Assembly (NCBI GenBank): GCA_021201095.1
Contig: JAJQFO010000255.1
Coordinates: forward strand, 1 to 38,185
DNA length: 38,185 nucleotides
Source: Lachnospiraceae bacterium
Lineage (GTDB): Bacteria; Bacillota; Clostridia; Lachnospirales; Lachnospiraceae
Reading direction: 5' to 3'
Each line of letters opens with the position of its first letter. The first letter of the stretch is position 1. The position numbers and the translations under genes are program-made. Shown here piece after piece: positions 19,112 to 28,538 of the stretch. The notes under the pieces are model-generated. The model was not told the origin of the DNA. It searched no databases and saw only the letters and a list, made by a program, of their open reading frames with translations.

Positions 19112-19702
19112 ATGATTATTAAAGAAGCAAGCCTTGAGACGGTATGCGGGATTACAAGCAGACTTCCGGAAAATGATAAATGTGAGGTGGCGTTTGCCGG
19201 AAAGTCCAACGTAGGCAAATCCTCCCTGATCAACACGCTGCTGAACCGGAAATCCCTGGCCCGTACCAGCGCACAGCCGGGGAAGACGCAGACGATTAAT
19301 TTTTATAACGTCAACGATCTTCTGTATCTGGTGGATCTCCCAGGGTATGGATATGCGAAGGTTCCCCAGTCGGAAAAAGAAAAATGGGGAAAAATGATTG
19401 AACGGTATCTGCACACCTCCAGGCAGCTGAAAGCAGTTTTCCTGCTGATTGATATCCGGCACGAGCCTGGGGCCAACGACCGCACCATGTATGAGTGGAT
19501 CTGCAGCAACGGCTATGAACCCATCATACTGGCGACCAAGCTGGACAAGATCAAACGCAGCCAGGTACAACACCAGATGAAGCTTCTGCGTGAAGGCCTG
19601 AGCCTTCGCCCCGGCACGGAGATCATTCCTTTTTCCTCCCAGACACGTCAGGGACGAGACGAAACGTGGGCGGAGATTGAAAAAATCTGTTTAATCGAAT
19701 AG
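19112..19702 (+). CDS. engB: Ribosome biogenesis GTP-binding protein YsxC/EngB
   Basis: VAFAGKSNVGKSSLINTLLNRKSLARTSAQPGKTQTINFY, DLPGYGYAKVP, TKLDKI. Confidence 0.96.
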   Translation: MIIKEASLETVCGITSRLPENDKCEVAFAGKSNVGKSSLINTLLNRKSLARTSAQPGKTQTINFYNVNDLLYLVDLPGYGYAKVPQSEKEKWGKMIERYLHTSRQLKAVFLLIDIRHEPGANDRTMYEWICSNGYEPIILATKLDKIKRSQVQHQMKLLREGLSLRPGTEIIPFSSQTRQGRDETWAEIEKICLIE

Positions 19703-20030
19703 GAGGCGGCTTGCCGGCTCCTACTTGTCCGCGCGGTTGCTGTGTGCCAGTGGCACACGTTTAGCCCTCGCCGGGTAGTGCCCCAATCTCTGATTGTGGG
19801 GCGCGGGCATCCCACGCTTCGCATGGGATATTCAACGACCGAAGCGGAGCGTAGATGGGTGCGGCTTTAGCCGCAAAACACCCTCGCCGGGTGGCATCCC
19901 ACGCTTCGCATGGGATATGCCTTGCCCGGTTCTGCTTTTTAATCAGACAGGGGAGGAACCTTCTCCCCTGTCCGCTGCGCGAGCCGGGTGCGGCTTCAGC
20001 CGCAAAAATTCCTTACCCGGCTCTGCGCAT
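19693..20030. repeat. Mosaic intergenic repeat (copy C)
   Basis: aataggaggcggcttgccggctcctacttgtccgcgcggttgctgtgtgccagtggcacacgtttagccctcgccgg... is near-identical to the reverse complement of 26741-26945; also two gcggctt(t/c)agccgc cassettes. Confidence 0.9.
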
Positions 20031-20093
20031 AAAAAAACCCCCCGCTGCCGATAAGAGGGTATCAACAGCGGGGGTAATTTTTGTTTTTACTTT
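20031..20093. terminator. Bidirectional rho-independent terminator between engB and rpsT
   Basis: cccccgctg...cagcgggggtaatttttgttttt; A-tract on the other side gives a U-tract for the minus strand. Confidence 0.8.
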
Positions 20094-20177
20094 TACGTGT
20101 TATAATCTGTAACCATCCGGCAACATCACGGATGTGGGGAATTGTCCCGGACAGCTGCGATTATTCTATAGGAATCA

Positions 20178-20441
20178 TTAAGCCATCGCGTTGACTGCCT
20201 TGGCCAGACGAGAGACTTTTCTCGCAGCGTTGTTCTTATGATAAACGCCTTTTGTAGCGGCCTTATCAATTGTAGATGTAGCAGCAAGAAGAGCTTCCTG
20301 GGCAGCTGCCTTGTCATTTGCAGCAACAGCCGTCTCAACCTTTTTGATCGCGGTCTTTACAGAAGACTTGATGGATTTATTTCTGTCATGTTTCTTCTGA
20401 GAAACGAGAATCCTTTTCTTCGCAGATTTAATATTAGCCAA
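20178..20441 (-). CDS. rpsT: 30S ribosomal protein S20 (TTG start)
   Basis: [35 protein letters not shown]...[24 protein letters not shown]; aaaagttgggaggtgttcacaTTG. Confidence 0.96.
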   Translation of the reverse strand: MANIKSAKKRILVSQKKHDRNKSIKSSVKTAIKKVETAVAANDKAAAQEALLAATSTIDKAATKGVYHKNNAARKVSRLAKAVNAMA

Positions 20442-20656
20442 TGTGAACACCTCCCAACTTTTCAAGAATACAGGTTGCTTAAAACGGACACGGTCGTTTT
20501 ACACACATGCTTTATCTTAGCCCAAACAAGGGTCTCTGTCAAGAAAAATTTTCATATCATTGACAGGAAAAGGACAAGCGTGTAAAATCAAATTATTGTT
20601 CACATCAGTAGAGGAAGAAGTACCGTAAAATTGTTCATGATGTGACCTGTAGCATA

Positions 20657-20747
20657 ATTATGAGAAGAAAACCGCTTCTTATAATGCTCCAGAATCTGGC
20701 GATTCCGTCGCTAACTTATCGGGTGAAAACTCTCCTTCCGATAAGTT
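20657..20747. repeat. Palindromic element PE-2, copy 2 (12 bp shorter internal loop)
   Basis: attatgagaagaaaaccgcttcttataatgctccagaatctggcgattccgtcgctaacttatcgggtgaaaactctccttccgataagtt. Confidence 0.9.
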
Positions 20748-20815
20748 AAATCAGGGAAAACACAGCTGCGCGAGGATACCAGACAGCTGCGAAAAACAGG
20801 AAGAGAGGACTTAAA

Positions 20816-22099
20816 ATGAGCGATTACAGAATTGGCACGCGCTGCGTGCAGGGCGGCTACACACCGGGCAATGGGGAGCCGCGTCAGATCCCGATTGTGC
20901 AGTCTACGACATTTCGTTACGCGACCAGCGAGGATATGGGGAAGCTGTTTGACCTGGAGGCGAGCGGTTATTTTTATACGCGTCTGCAGAATCCGACCAA
21001 TGATCACGTGGCAGCGAAGATCACGGAGATGGAAGGCGGCACTGCCGGAATGCTGACCTCCTCCGGGCAGGCGGCAAACTTTTTCGCACTGTTTAACATC
21101 TGCGAGTGCGGCGACCATATTGTTTCTTCTTCCTCCATCTACGGAGGGACGTTTAATCTGATTTCCGTGACGATGGCCAAGATGGGGATTACGGCGACCT
21201 TTGTCAGCCCGGACGCAAGTGAGGAGGAGCTGAACGCGGCCTTTCAGCCGAATACAAAGGCGGTTTTTGGAGAGACCATCGCAAATCCGGCACTGACGGT
21301 GCTGGATATTGAAAAATTTGCAAAAGTGGCTCATGAGCATGGCGTGCCGCTGATTGTGGATAACACCTTCCCGACGCCGGTCAACTGTCGTCCGTTCGAG
21401 TGGGGAGCGGATATTGTCACACATTCGACGACAAAATACATGGACGGCCACGGAGCGGCTGTGGGCGGAGCGATTATCGATCATGGTGTCTTTGACTGGA
21501 TGGCTCACGCGGAGAAATTTCCCGGACTGTGTACACCGGATGAGAGCTACCACGGCATTACCTATGCGGAAAAGTTTGGCAAAGAAGGCGCGTTTATCAC
21601 CAAATGCACCTCTCAGCTGATGCGCGACTTCGGCTCCATACAGTCTCCGCAGAACGCATTCCTGCTGAATCTTGGACTGGAATCCCTGCATGTGCGTATG
21701 CCGAAGCACGTGGAAAACGGACAGGCTGTCGCGGAATTCCTCTATAATCACCCGAAGGTGGCGTATGTGAATTATTCCGGGCTTCCGACCGACAAATATT
21801 ATGAGATTGCACAGAAATATCTGCCGAACGGCGGCTGCGGCATCGTCTCCTTCGGCCTGAAGGGCGGCAGGGAGGCAGCATCGATCTTTATGCGCGAGCT
21901 GAAGCTGGGGGCGATCGAGACCCATGTGGCGGACGCGCGGACCTGCTGTCTGAATCCGGCGACCTCCACTCACCGCCAGATGAATGATGAGCAGCTGGCC
22001 GAGGCAGGTGTACCGGCAGAGCTGATCCGCATCAGCCTGGGGCTGGAGGACAAGGAGGATCTGATCGCGGATATCGCGAATGCATTAGATGCGATCTGA
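20816..22099 (+). CDS. metY: O-acetylhomoserine aminocarboxypropyltransferase/cysteine synthase family
   Basis: GTRCVQGGYTPGNGEPRQIPIVQSTTFRY...YTRLQNPT...SSGQAANFFALFN...STTKYMDGHGAAVGG. Confidence 0.95.
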   Translation: MSDYRIGTRCVQGGYTPGNGEPRQIPIVQSTTFRYATSEDMGKLFDLEASGYFYTRLQNPTNDHVAAKITEMEGGTAGMLTSSGQAANFFALFNICECGDHIVSSSSIYGGTFNLISVTMAKMGITATFVSPDASEEELNAAFQPNTKAVFGETIANPALTVLDIEKFAKVAHEHGVPLIVDNTFPTPVNCRPFEWGADIVTHSTTKYMDGHGAAVGGAIIDHGVFDWMAHAEKFPGLCTPDESYHGITYAEKFGKEGAFITKCTSQLMRDFGSIQSPQNAFLLNLGLESLHVRMPKHVENGQAVAEFLYNHPKVAYVNYSGLPTDKYYEIAQKYLPNGGCGIVSFGLKGGREAASIFMRELKLGAIETHVADARTCCLNPATSTHRQMNDEQLAEAGVPAELIRISLGLEDKEDLIADIANALDAI

Positions 22100-22138
22100 T
22101 ACCCCCCCTTAAGTGAACGGTTTTGAGATATGGTAGAA

Positions 22139-22175
22139 TAAGTGTCGGTCTTTTGGCTGGCACTTCTTTTTTTCA
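22139..22175 (+). terminator. Terminator of metY
   Basis: aagtgtcggtcttttggctggcacttctttttttc. Confidence 0.8.
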
Positions 22176-22336
22176 TGTCAAAAAATCTCTGGAGAGAGTG
22201 TTATTTTTGTACTTTGAAAACTGAATAAGGAAAGAGAAACGATCACAACAGGAAAAGTGTAAGATAATGATTGTCAATATGCAAAACCAAGCTATGCATC
22301 CTAAAACGTTGCAGGACACATAACATCACAAGCGAT

Positions 22337-22406
22337 ATGGAACCTGAAGTGGAGAGCCGCGCATGCAAAATCACGCTGAGGCGTGATGGCGAGGCCTGCG
22401 TTCCAT
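22337..22406 (+). promoter_or_regulatory. Structured leader immediately upstream of the PcfJ-like gene
   Basis: Outer stem atggaac/gttccat and inner hairpin atcacgctgaggcgtgat, ending just before the aaggagg RBS. Confidence 0.45.
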
Positions 22407-22425
22407 GTAAAGGAGGATCGTGGAT

Positions 22426-24315
22426 ATGGATATTGTAAATAAACATCATCATATGTTTCTCAAAAAAGGGCTGGGTCTTTATTGCTCCAAGTGCGGAAAA
22501 GCCGTCATGCCGGATGAATACAGCAGGAAGCTTCATGCGTCTGCCTGCAAATTTGACGGGAGTGAAGATATTACTGCGATTATTCAGGAGGGCGCCTATT
22601 ATGCGTATTCCTTTCGGTTGGAGGATGGAAAACTGGTCTTTCTTGTTTCGAAGCTGATGCTGAGACCCCGGAACGGGGCTGAGGATCAGTTTCGCGGGAG
22701 CATCTGGAAGGAAATCTTTCGCGCTTCCTTTTCCAAAAACAGCCATGAAATTGAGGAGGAAGGTCTTTACAATGTAGATGTCTGGATGAAAAAGTTTATC
22801 GAACAGCATCACATGGCCTGTCTGCAGCCGGAGCGGGGAATTCGGGTCATTCATCAATATTTTCCGGAAATTATGTATGTGCAGAGCTTTGGGATGTTTC
22901 TGGATACCTACCGCCAGAGGGGATATTCCCGGAAGGAATATGATGTCCGCCGGGAGCTGGAAGCGCCGCTGGATGAAACCGTGTGCGAGATTATCCGTGA
23001 GAGCAGGGATGTCAATATTTTAGCGGTTACTGAATTTGAAAAAGAAGGAGAACTGTTTCTGGTGATGGATCTGGGATGGCTGCCTGCAAGGATTATTATT
23101 ACAAAGGATTTCCTGGTATCACGGGAGTCATACCTGGATCTCTCTTTTTTGGAGGGACCGGAAAAAAGCTTGTATGGCGGTCTTAAGGAGGACGGCAAAA
23201 AACTGGAGATTCTGGAATATCCATATGGCGGAATTCTGGAACGTTTTGCGGAAAAATATCCGTCTTTTATGCTTTCAGAATATGAAAAAGGCGGCGGGGA
23301 AAATCCTCTGGTACCGATGCTTTCTCCGATGTATAGTCATGCTCTGGAGCTTTTATCAAAAGCAGGCCTTGGCAAAATCTGCGGTTTCTATCGTTTATTA
23401 AAGGATCAGACCTGGTTTCATGCCCAGGAAACAGATATCCGCAGGATGCTGGGATTGCCGGTGAAGGTTTTAAAACGTCTCCAGTATCAGTCAGGGGAGG
23501 AATTTGTCCGTATGCTGCCCAGATATGCGGAGATTTATGCGAAAAAGCCGCAGTTTCTGCAGATGGAACAGTTTACCGCTGCTTATAATGATATGCTGCG
23601 ATACAACGATGTCTGTCACGACGGAAAAGGATATACCTGGCAGGGAATCAATGGCGTCGCGAAATGGTCTGATCAGGAAATCCTGCGGACACTCCGGTAT
23701 CTTTCCGGATTTTCCGGATCGGGAGCTTATGTTACGTACAGAGACTATCTGCAGATGTGCCGGCGAATTCAAAACTATCCGGACGGACGATTTCCGAAGA
23801 ATCTGAGGGTGGCACATGATCATGTGCTTCAGTTATACCAAATCCAGGAGGATGAATATCGAAACAGACAATTCATGGCGGCTGTGGCAAAAGAAGAATA
23901 CGCGCAGCTTGCCACGGATTCAGAAGAAAAATCAGAGGAGCCCTATGAGGTGCTTACACCTTCTGGTATGTGGGATCTGGTGAAAGAGTCGGAGAAGCTG
24001 CATCATTGTGTCCGTATGTACACGGAAGTGGTAACACAGGGGAGAACTTACATCTTGTTTTTGCGCCGAAGGGAAGAGCATGACAGACCATTTGCCACAA
24101 TGGAGGTCCTTCCGTCCAGGGCTGCGTCCAGCAGAAACGGCGGGAGCACGAAACCGACCCTTATTCAGCTCAAAGCCGTCAATAATACGAAGGCACCGGC
24201 GGATGCACAGAGGTTTGTCTGCCGATGGGCCAGTGAAAAAGGGGTGCGGATTGATACCAGGGACATAGACGCGAGGATTGTGGGCGGCTGCGAAGCCGCC
24301 CATCCGGCTGCGTAG
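22426..24315 (+). CDS. PcfJ-like domain protein with an N-terminal Cys-rich motif
   Basis: C-terminal LVKESEKLHHCVRMYTEVVTQGRTYILFLRR...FATMEV...QLKAVNNTKA pattern of PcfJ proteins; N-terminal YCSKCGKAVMPDEYSRKLHASACKF. Confidence 0.8.
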   Translation: MDIVNKHHHMFLKKGLGLYCSKCGKAVMPDEYSRKLHASACKFDGSEDITAIIQEGAYYAYSFRLEDGKLVFLVSKLMLRPRNGAEDQFRGSIWKEIFRASFSKNSHEIEEEGLYNVDVWMKKFIEQHHMACLQPERGIRVIHQYFPEIMYVQSFGMFLDTYRQRGYSRKEYDVRRELEAPLDETVCEIIRESRDVNILAVTEFEKEGELFLVMDLGWLPARIIITKDFLVSRESYLDLSFLEGPEKSLYGGLKEDGKKLEILEYPYGGILERFAEKYPSFMLSEYEKGGGENPLVPMLSPMYSHALELLSKAGLGKICGFYRLLKDQTWFHAQETDIRRMLGLPVKVLKRLQYQSGEEFVRMLPRYAEIYAKKPQFLQMEQFTAAYNDMLRYNDVCHDGKGYTWQGINGVAKWSDQEILRTLRYLSGFSGSGAYVTYRDYLQMCRRIQNYPDGRFPKNLRVAHDHVLQLYQIQEDEYRNRQFMAAVAKEEYAQLATDSEEKSEEPYEVLTPSGMWDLVKESEKLHHCVRMYTEVVTQGRTYILFLRRREEHDRPFATMEVLPSRAASSRNGGSTKPTLIQLKAVNNTKAPADAQRFVCRWASEKGVRIDTRDIDARIVGGCEAAHPAA

Positions 24316-24586
24316 GTAAGAGAGGAAACGGATTTCATCTGATTGCGTGCAGAACCTGAGCACCTGTTGCCTGCTGCGGGGGCTCAGGCCGGATTGGACG
24401 TGCAGAGGCTGCCTTCGACTTGATTTTTTAGATTGCCTAATTCTTCCAAACGTTGTATAGTATGGGGCGGGATATAGAAATACCCCACCCTCGATGCGCA
24501 GAACCAGACGAGGTATCTGGCGGCCTTATGCCGTGTTCGCGCGGGGAAGGGGGGAAATTCCCCATCTAACCTGGGAGGTAAATGTT

Positions 24587-25435
24587 TTGGAAGAAAAGAA
24601 AGAAATCTGCCAGAAGCGTCTGACTGGCGAACGCGCCCTCTTTCAGGGGCATGATCTGAAAATAAGAGACACCATTTTTGACGACGGTGAGTCGCCGCTG
24701 AAAGAGAGCCGGAACATCGAGCTGGAGGGGTGCATGTTTAAATGGAAATATCCGCTCTGGTACGCGAAAAACATTTCCGTGAAAAACTGCACCTGGTTTG
24801 AAATGGGCCGCGCCGGCGTCTGGTATACAGACCACATTACAGTAGAGGACTCCGCGATCGAGGCTCCGAAAAATTTCCGCCGCTGCAGCGACCTTACACT
24901 TCGGAATGTCTCCTTTCCGAATGCCGCTGAAACCCTGTGGAGCTGCCGGGGGGTGCGGCTGGAGCAGGTGATGGCCAAGGGAGATTATTTCGCCATGAAC
25001 TGCGAGAATATGGATGTCCGCGGCTTCACACTCTACGGCAATTACTCCTTTGACGGAGCCAGAAATGTCGAGATCCGCCATTCCCGCCTGCTCTCGAAGG
25101 ACTCCTTCTGGAACAGCGAGAACGTGACAGTGTACGACTCCTTTATTTCCGGCGAATACCTGGGCTGGAACGCGAAAAACCTGACCCTGATCGACTGCAC
25201 GGTAGAGAGCCTGCAGGGCATGTGCTACATCGACAATCTGGTGATGAAAAACTGCCGCCTGCTCAACACAACCCTGGCATTTGAATACTCGACCGTAGAC
25301 GCCGAGATCGACAGCCACATCGACAGCGTCCTGAACCCCTCAGGCGGCGTGATCCGCGCAGAATCCATCGGGGAACTGATTCTGGAGCGCGACAAGATCG
25401 ACCCGGAAAAGACGTGGATTATCTGTGCGCAATAG
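24587..25435 (+). CDS. DUF3737 family protein (right-handed beta-helix-like); TTG start likely
   Basis: DTIFDDGESPLKESRNIELEGCMFKWKYPLWYAKNISVKNCTWFEMGRAGVWYT...; gggaggtaaatgttTTG start context. Confidence 0.82.
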   Translation: MEEKKEICQKRLTGERALFQGHDLKIRDTIFDDGESPLKESRNIELEGCMFKWKYPLWYAKNISVKNCTWFEMGRAGVWYTDHITVEDSAIEAPKNFRRCSDLTLRNVSFPNAAETLWSCRGVRLEQVMAKGDYFAMNCENMDVRGFTLYGNYSFDGARNVEIRHSRLLSKDSFWNSENVTVYDSFISGEYLGWNAKNLTLIDCTVESLQGMCYIDNLVMKNCRLLNTTLAFEYSTVDAEIDSHIDSVLNPSGGVIRAESIGELILERDKIDPEKTWIICAQ

Positions 25436-25482
25436 TCCTGTAAAGGCGTAGCTTTCATTATATTTGACGAGGAGATCCCGAA

Positions 25483-26709
25483 ATGAAATATGATTTTGAC
25501 ACAATCATTGACCGCAGGAATACCAGTTCCCTCAAATGGAACGTAAAAGAAGAGGAGCTCCCCATGTGGGTGGCGGATATGGATTTTCAGACTGCGCCGG
25601 AGATTCGCTCGGCGATTGAGAAACGGGCTGCGCACGGGGTTTTCGGGTATACGGATATTCCGGACGCCTGGTATCAGGCATACATCGGCTGGTGGCAGAG
25701 CCGTCACAATTATACAATGGAAAAAGAGTGGCTGATTTTCTGCACAGGCATTGTTCCTGCTATTTCCAGTATGGTGCGCAAGCTGACCACGCCTGCGGAG
25801 AAGGTGCTTTTGCAGACGCCGGTTTACAACATCTTTTTTAACTCGGTTCTGAACAATGGCCGGCAGGTGCTGGAGAGTCCGCTGCGCTACGATGGGGAGC
25901 GCTATTCGATGGATTTTGCAGATCTGGAAGAGAAGCTTGCCGACCCGCAGACGACTCTGATGATTCTGTGCAACCCGCAGAATCCGTCTGGGAATATCTG
26001 GGATCGCCAGACGCTTGCCGCGGTCGGCGAGCTGTGCAAAAAGCATCATGTCACTGTGATTTCCGACGAGATTCACTGTGACCTTGTTGCCCCTGGATGC
26101 AGCTATGTGCCGTTTGCTTCTGTCTCTGAGACCTGCCGTGAGATCAGCGTGACCTGCGTGGCACCGACGAAAACATTCAACATCGCAGGCCTGCAGACGG
26201 CTGCTGTCATCGTCCCGGATCCAGTTCTGCGCCACAAGGTCTGGAGAGGGCTGAATACCGATGAAGTGGCAGAGCCGAACGCTTTTGCGGTTGACGCTGC
26301 CATAGCGGCGTTTACAGAGGGCGGACCATGGCTGGACGCTCTGCGTGAATACATCTGGAAAAATAAGGAGACCGTGAAAAACTATATTGCGGCAAATATT
26401 CCGGGAATCCGGGTTGTGGATTCGGACGCGACATACCTGATGTGGCTGGACTGCGGGACGTATTATGGAGCGAAATATGGCGTGGGAGCAGGCACCTGTG
26501 GCTTGGACGAAAAACATGGTACAGGCAATGCCGCTGACATTAATCATTTCGACCTGGCCGGATTTATCCGGGAGAAAACGGGCCTCTATCTTTCCTCTGG
26601 CAGTCAGTATGGAGGGAATGGCGCGCAGTTTTTGCGCCTGAATGTGGCCTGCCCCAACAGCGTGGTGCTCGATGGAATGAAAAGACTGGAGGCAGGGCTT
26701 CGGCATTAA
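25483..26709 (+). CDS. patB: PatB/MalY family PLP aminotransferase (cystathionine beta-lyase type)
   Basis: MKYDFDTIIDRRNTSSLKWN...LPMWVADMDF...GVFGYTD...LCNPQNPSGNIW...ISDEIHCDLV...APTKTFNIAGLQ. Confidence 0.93.
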   Translation: MKYDFDTIIDRRNTSSLKWNVKEEELPMWVADMDFQTAPEIRSAIEKRAAHGVFGYTDIPDAWYQAYIGWWQSRHNYTMEKEWLIFCTGIVPAISSMVRKLTTPAEKVLLQTPVYNIFFNSVLNNGRQVLESPLRYDGERYSMDFADLEEKLADPQTTLMILCNPQNPSGNIWDRQTLAAVGELCKKHHVTVISDEIHCDLVAPGCSYVPFASVSETCREISVTCVAPTKTFNIAGLQTAAVIVPDPVLRHKVWRGLNTDEVAEPNAFAVDAAIAAFTEGGPWLDALREYIWKNKETVKNYIAANIPGIRVVDSDATYLMWLDCGTYYGAKYGVGAGTCGLDEKHGTGNAADINHFDLAGFIREKTGLYLSSGSQYGGNGAQFLRLNVACPNSVVLDGMKRLEAGLRH

Positions 26710-26740
26710 AAGCGGTTACTATTCACGGGATGGGGATGAT

Positions 26741-26945
26741 ATCTACGCTTCGCTTCGGTCGTTGAATATCCCATGCGAAGCGTGGAATGCCCGCGCCCCA
26801 CAATCAGAGATTGGGGCTTATCCCGTCCGAAGGACGAGGATGCCACCCCGGCGAGGGGGCATTATCCGGCGAGGGCTAAACGTGTGCCACTGGCACACAG
26901 CAACCGCGCGGCGAGTAGGATTCGGCAAGCCGCCTCCTACTCGAT
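26741..26945. repeat. Mosaic intergenic repeat (copy D), inverted relative to copy C with an extra cassette
   Basis: Reverse complement matches 19693-19856 plus an inserted cassette atgccccctcgccggggtggcatcctcgtccttcggacgggat. Confidence 0.9.
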
Positions 26946-26974
26946 TACATGGGACGCGTAAGGAATTTTCCAGC

Positions 26975-28390
26975 TTACGCCGGACGCGGCCCGGCGCAGC
27001 GGGTATAAATATCCTCCAGCGTCAGCAGCGTTACTTCGCTGTTTTCCGCCAGATCAAGCAGAGACTGCGTAAACCCGCCTTTGGAAAAAATATAATAATG
27101 AAATACTCCGTTTTTCCGAAAAACAGATGCATATCTGCGAAGCAGTTCCAGTTCATCCACGCCGATCTTTTCATTGCGGTATTTGCAGGAACCGATCAGA
27201 TATTCATTTCCCTCGAGCGGAATTCCCACAATATCGATCTGGATTTCTTTTCGGCTTTGGGCGTCATTTCCCCACCATTGGCCAACATCGTTCAGGACAA
27301 TAGGCAGATCCTGTTCATAAAGCAGCAGGTAGTCCCGGCACATTTTTTCAAAAATGATGCCCATATAATCAGAAAGATTACACTTTACCGCCTGTTTGTA
27401 AACGGAGCGGATCCTCCCGGCATTGATAATCGACATATTGTGAGGAACGAAACGATACCAGAACCGAAAGAAATTATCATCGATTTGGTAAATTGTCTTC
27501 TTTCCCGGCTTTTCCCCGATCGGAAATTCTTTCCTGAGAATTCCCAGATCCAGAAGAACCTTTAAATATTTTGCGCAGATCCCGGATTCCAGCCCGGATT
27601 TTGTGGCGATTTCATTTGCACGGCTTGCACCGCCGGCAATTGAGGATATCACAGAATTGTAAATAGCCGGTTCCCGGAGTTCCTGTTTCAGGAGATTTTC
27701 CGGCTCTTCAAACAGGTAGGCGGATGGATCGAACAGGTTTTCCAGAAGAGCTTCCTCCAGACTATCTTCTACCTCCAGTTTGTTTATATAATGCGGGATA
27801 CCGCCCGTGATTCCATATAGAAGTGCCTGATCTTCCGCAGACAGTTCCGGATGAAAGACTGTCATTTCTCTGTAATTTAACGCAGAAATCTTAAATTGAG
27901 CTGTGCGCCGTCCATACAATGGACTTTCATACCCCAGCACCTGATATTCCATAAAACTCATAGAAGAGCCACATAAAATCAAAAACAGCTGGCTGTTTTG
28001 CCACTTATGGTCGATTTCGTGCTGAAGGCGTGAGGAGATGGACTCTTCCGCTTTGGTGAGGTACGGATATTCATCAATGACAAATACCAGTCTTTTATTG
28101 ACGGCCAGTTCACTGATAGCGTCCAGTGCGTCAGCATAGCTGTGGTAAGTGGGTGCATTCACGGCGCCCGGATTCTGGCAGGTGTAAATAGCCTTTGATA
28201 AGGCTTCCAGGTTTTCACGGGATGATGCGTTCAGTGCAGAAAAATAGATCACAGGCTTGTCTTTACAAAACTCGTTGATCAGCGAAGTCTTGCCAACACG
28301 CCGTCTTCCGTAAATGATAATACATTCGAAATGTCCTTTTTTGTATCGCTGTTCCATTGAGAGCAGCTCTTTCTCACGGCAATAAAACAT
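26975..28390 (-). CDS. AAA-type ATP-binding protein with C-terminal DUF234 (putative PD-(D/E)XK-like) domain
   Basis: IIYGRRRVGKTSLINEF Walker A, RLVFVIDEYPYL Walker B, C-terminal EIQIDIVGIPLEGNEYLIGSCKYRNEKIG. Confidence 0.9.
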   Translation of the reverse strand: MFYCREKELLSMEQRYKKGHFECIIIYGRRRVGKTSLINEFCKDKPVIYFSALNASSRENLEALSKAIYTCQNPGAVNAPTYHSYADALDAISELAVNKRLVFVIDEYPYLTKAEESISSRLQHEIDHKWQNSQLFLILCGSSMSFMEYQVLGYESPLYGRRTAQFKISALNYREMTVFHPELSAEDQALLYGITGGIPHYINKLEVEDSLEEALLENLFDPSAYLFEEPENLLKQELREPAIYNSVISSIAGGASRANEIATKSGLESGICAKYLKVLLDLGILRKEFPIGEKPGKKTIYQIDDNFFRFWYRFVPHNMSIINAGRIRSVYKQAVKCNLSDYMGIIFEKMCRDYLLLYEQDLPIVLNDVGQWWGNDAQSRKEIQIDIVGIPLEGNEYLIGSCKYRNEKIGVDELELLRRYASVFRKNGVFHYYIFSKGGFTQSLLDLAENSEVTLLTLEDIYTRCAGPRPA

Positions 28391-28507
28391 CTGGTACTCC
28401 TTTTTGTATAGACCATCCGTGTGGATAGCGTTCGCGACGATACGCAGGCGGCAGAGAAATCTACTGACGGCGGTCGCTGTTTTGGAAAAACAGGGGACGG
28501 AATAATT

Positions 28508-28525
28508 ACCAACTTACGAGTTGGT
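28508..28525. promoter_or_regulatory. Palindromic operator candidate ACCAACTTACGAGTTGGT
   Basis: 7-bp inverted repeat directly downstream of the minus-strand promoter 28539-28566. Confidence 0.55.
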
Positions 28526-28538
28526 GTATTATGAGTTT

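Noticed and set aside
20600-20815. Possible SAM or T-box riboswitch upstream of metY
   Set aside because: The region is mostly palindromic element copy 2; I could not identify SAM riboswitch or T-box core sequences
20711-21973. 420-aa minus-strand ORF antisense to metY
   Set aside because: Shadow ORF; the plus strand is a clear metY
25225-26706. 493-aa minus-strand ORF antisense to patB
   Set aside because: Same shadow-ORF pattern; the plus strand is a clear PLP enzyme
26762-27565. 267-aa plus-strand ORF
   Set aside because: Runs from a mosaic repeat into the antisense strand of the DUF234 ATPase; no domain features
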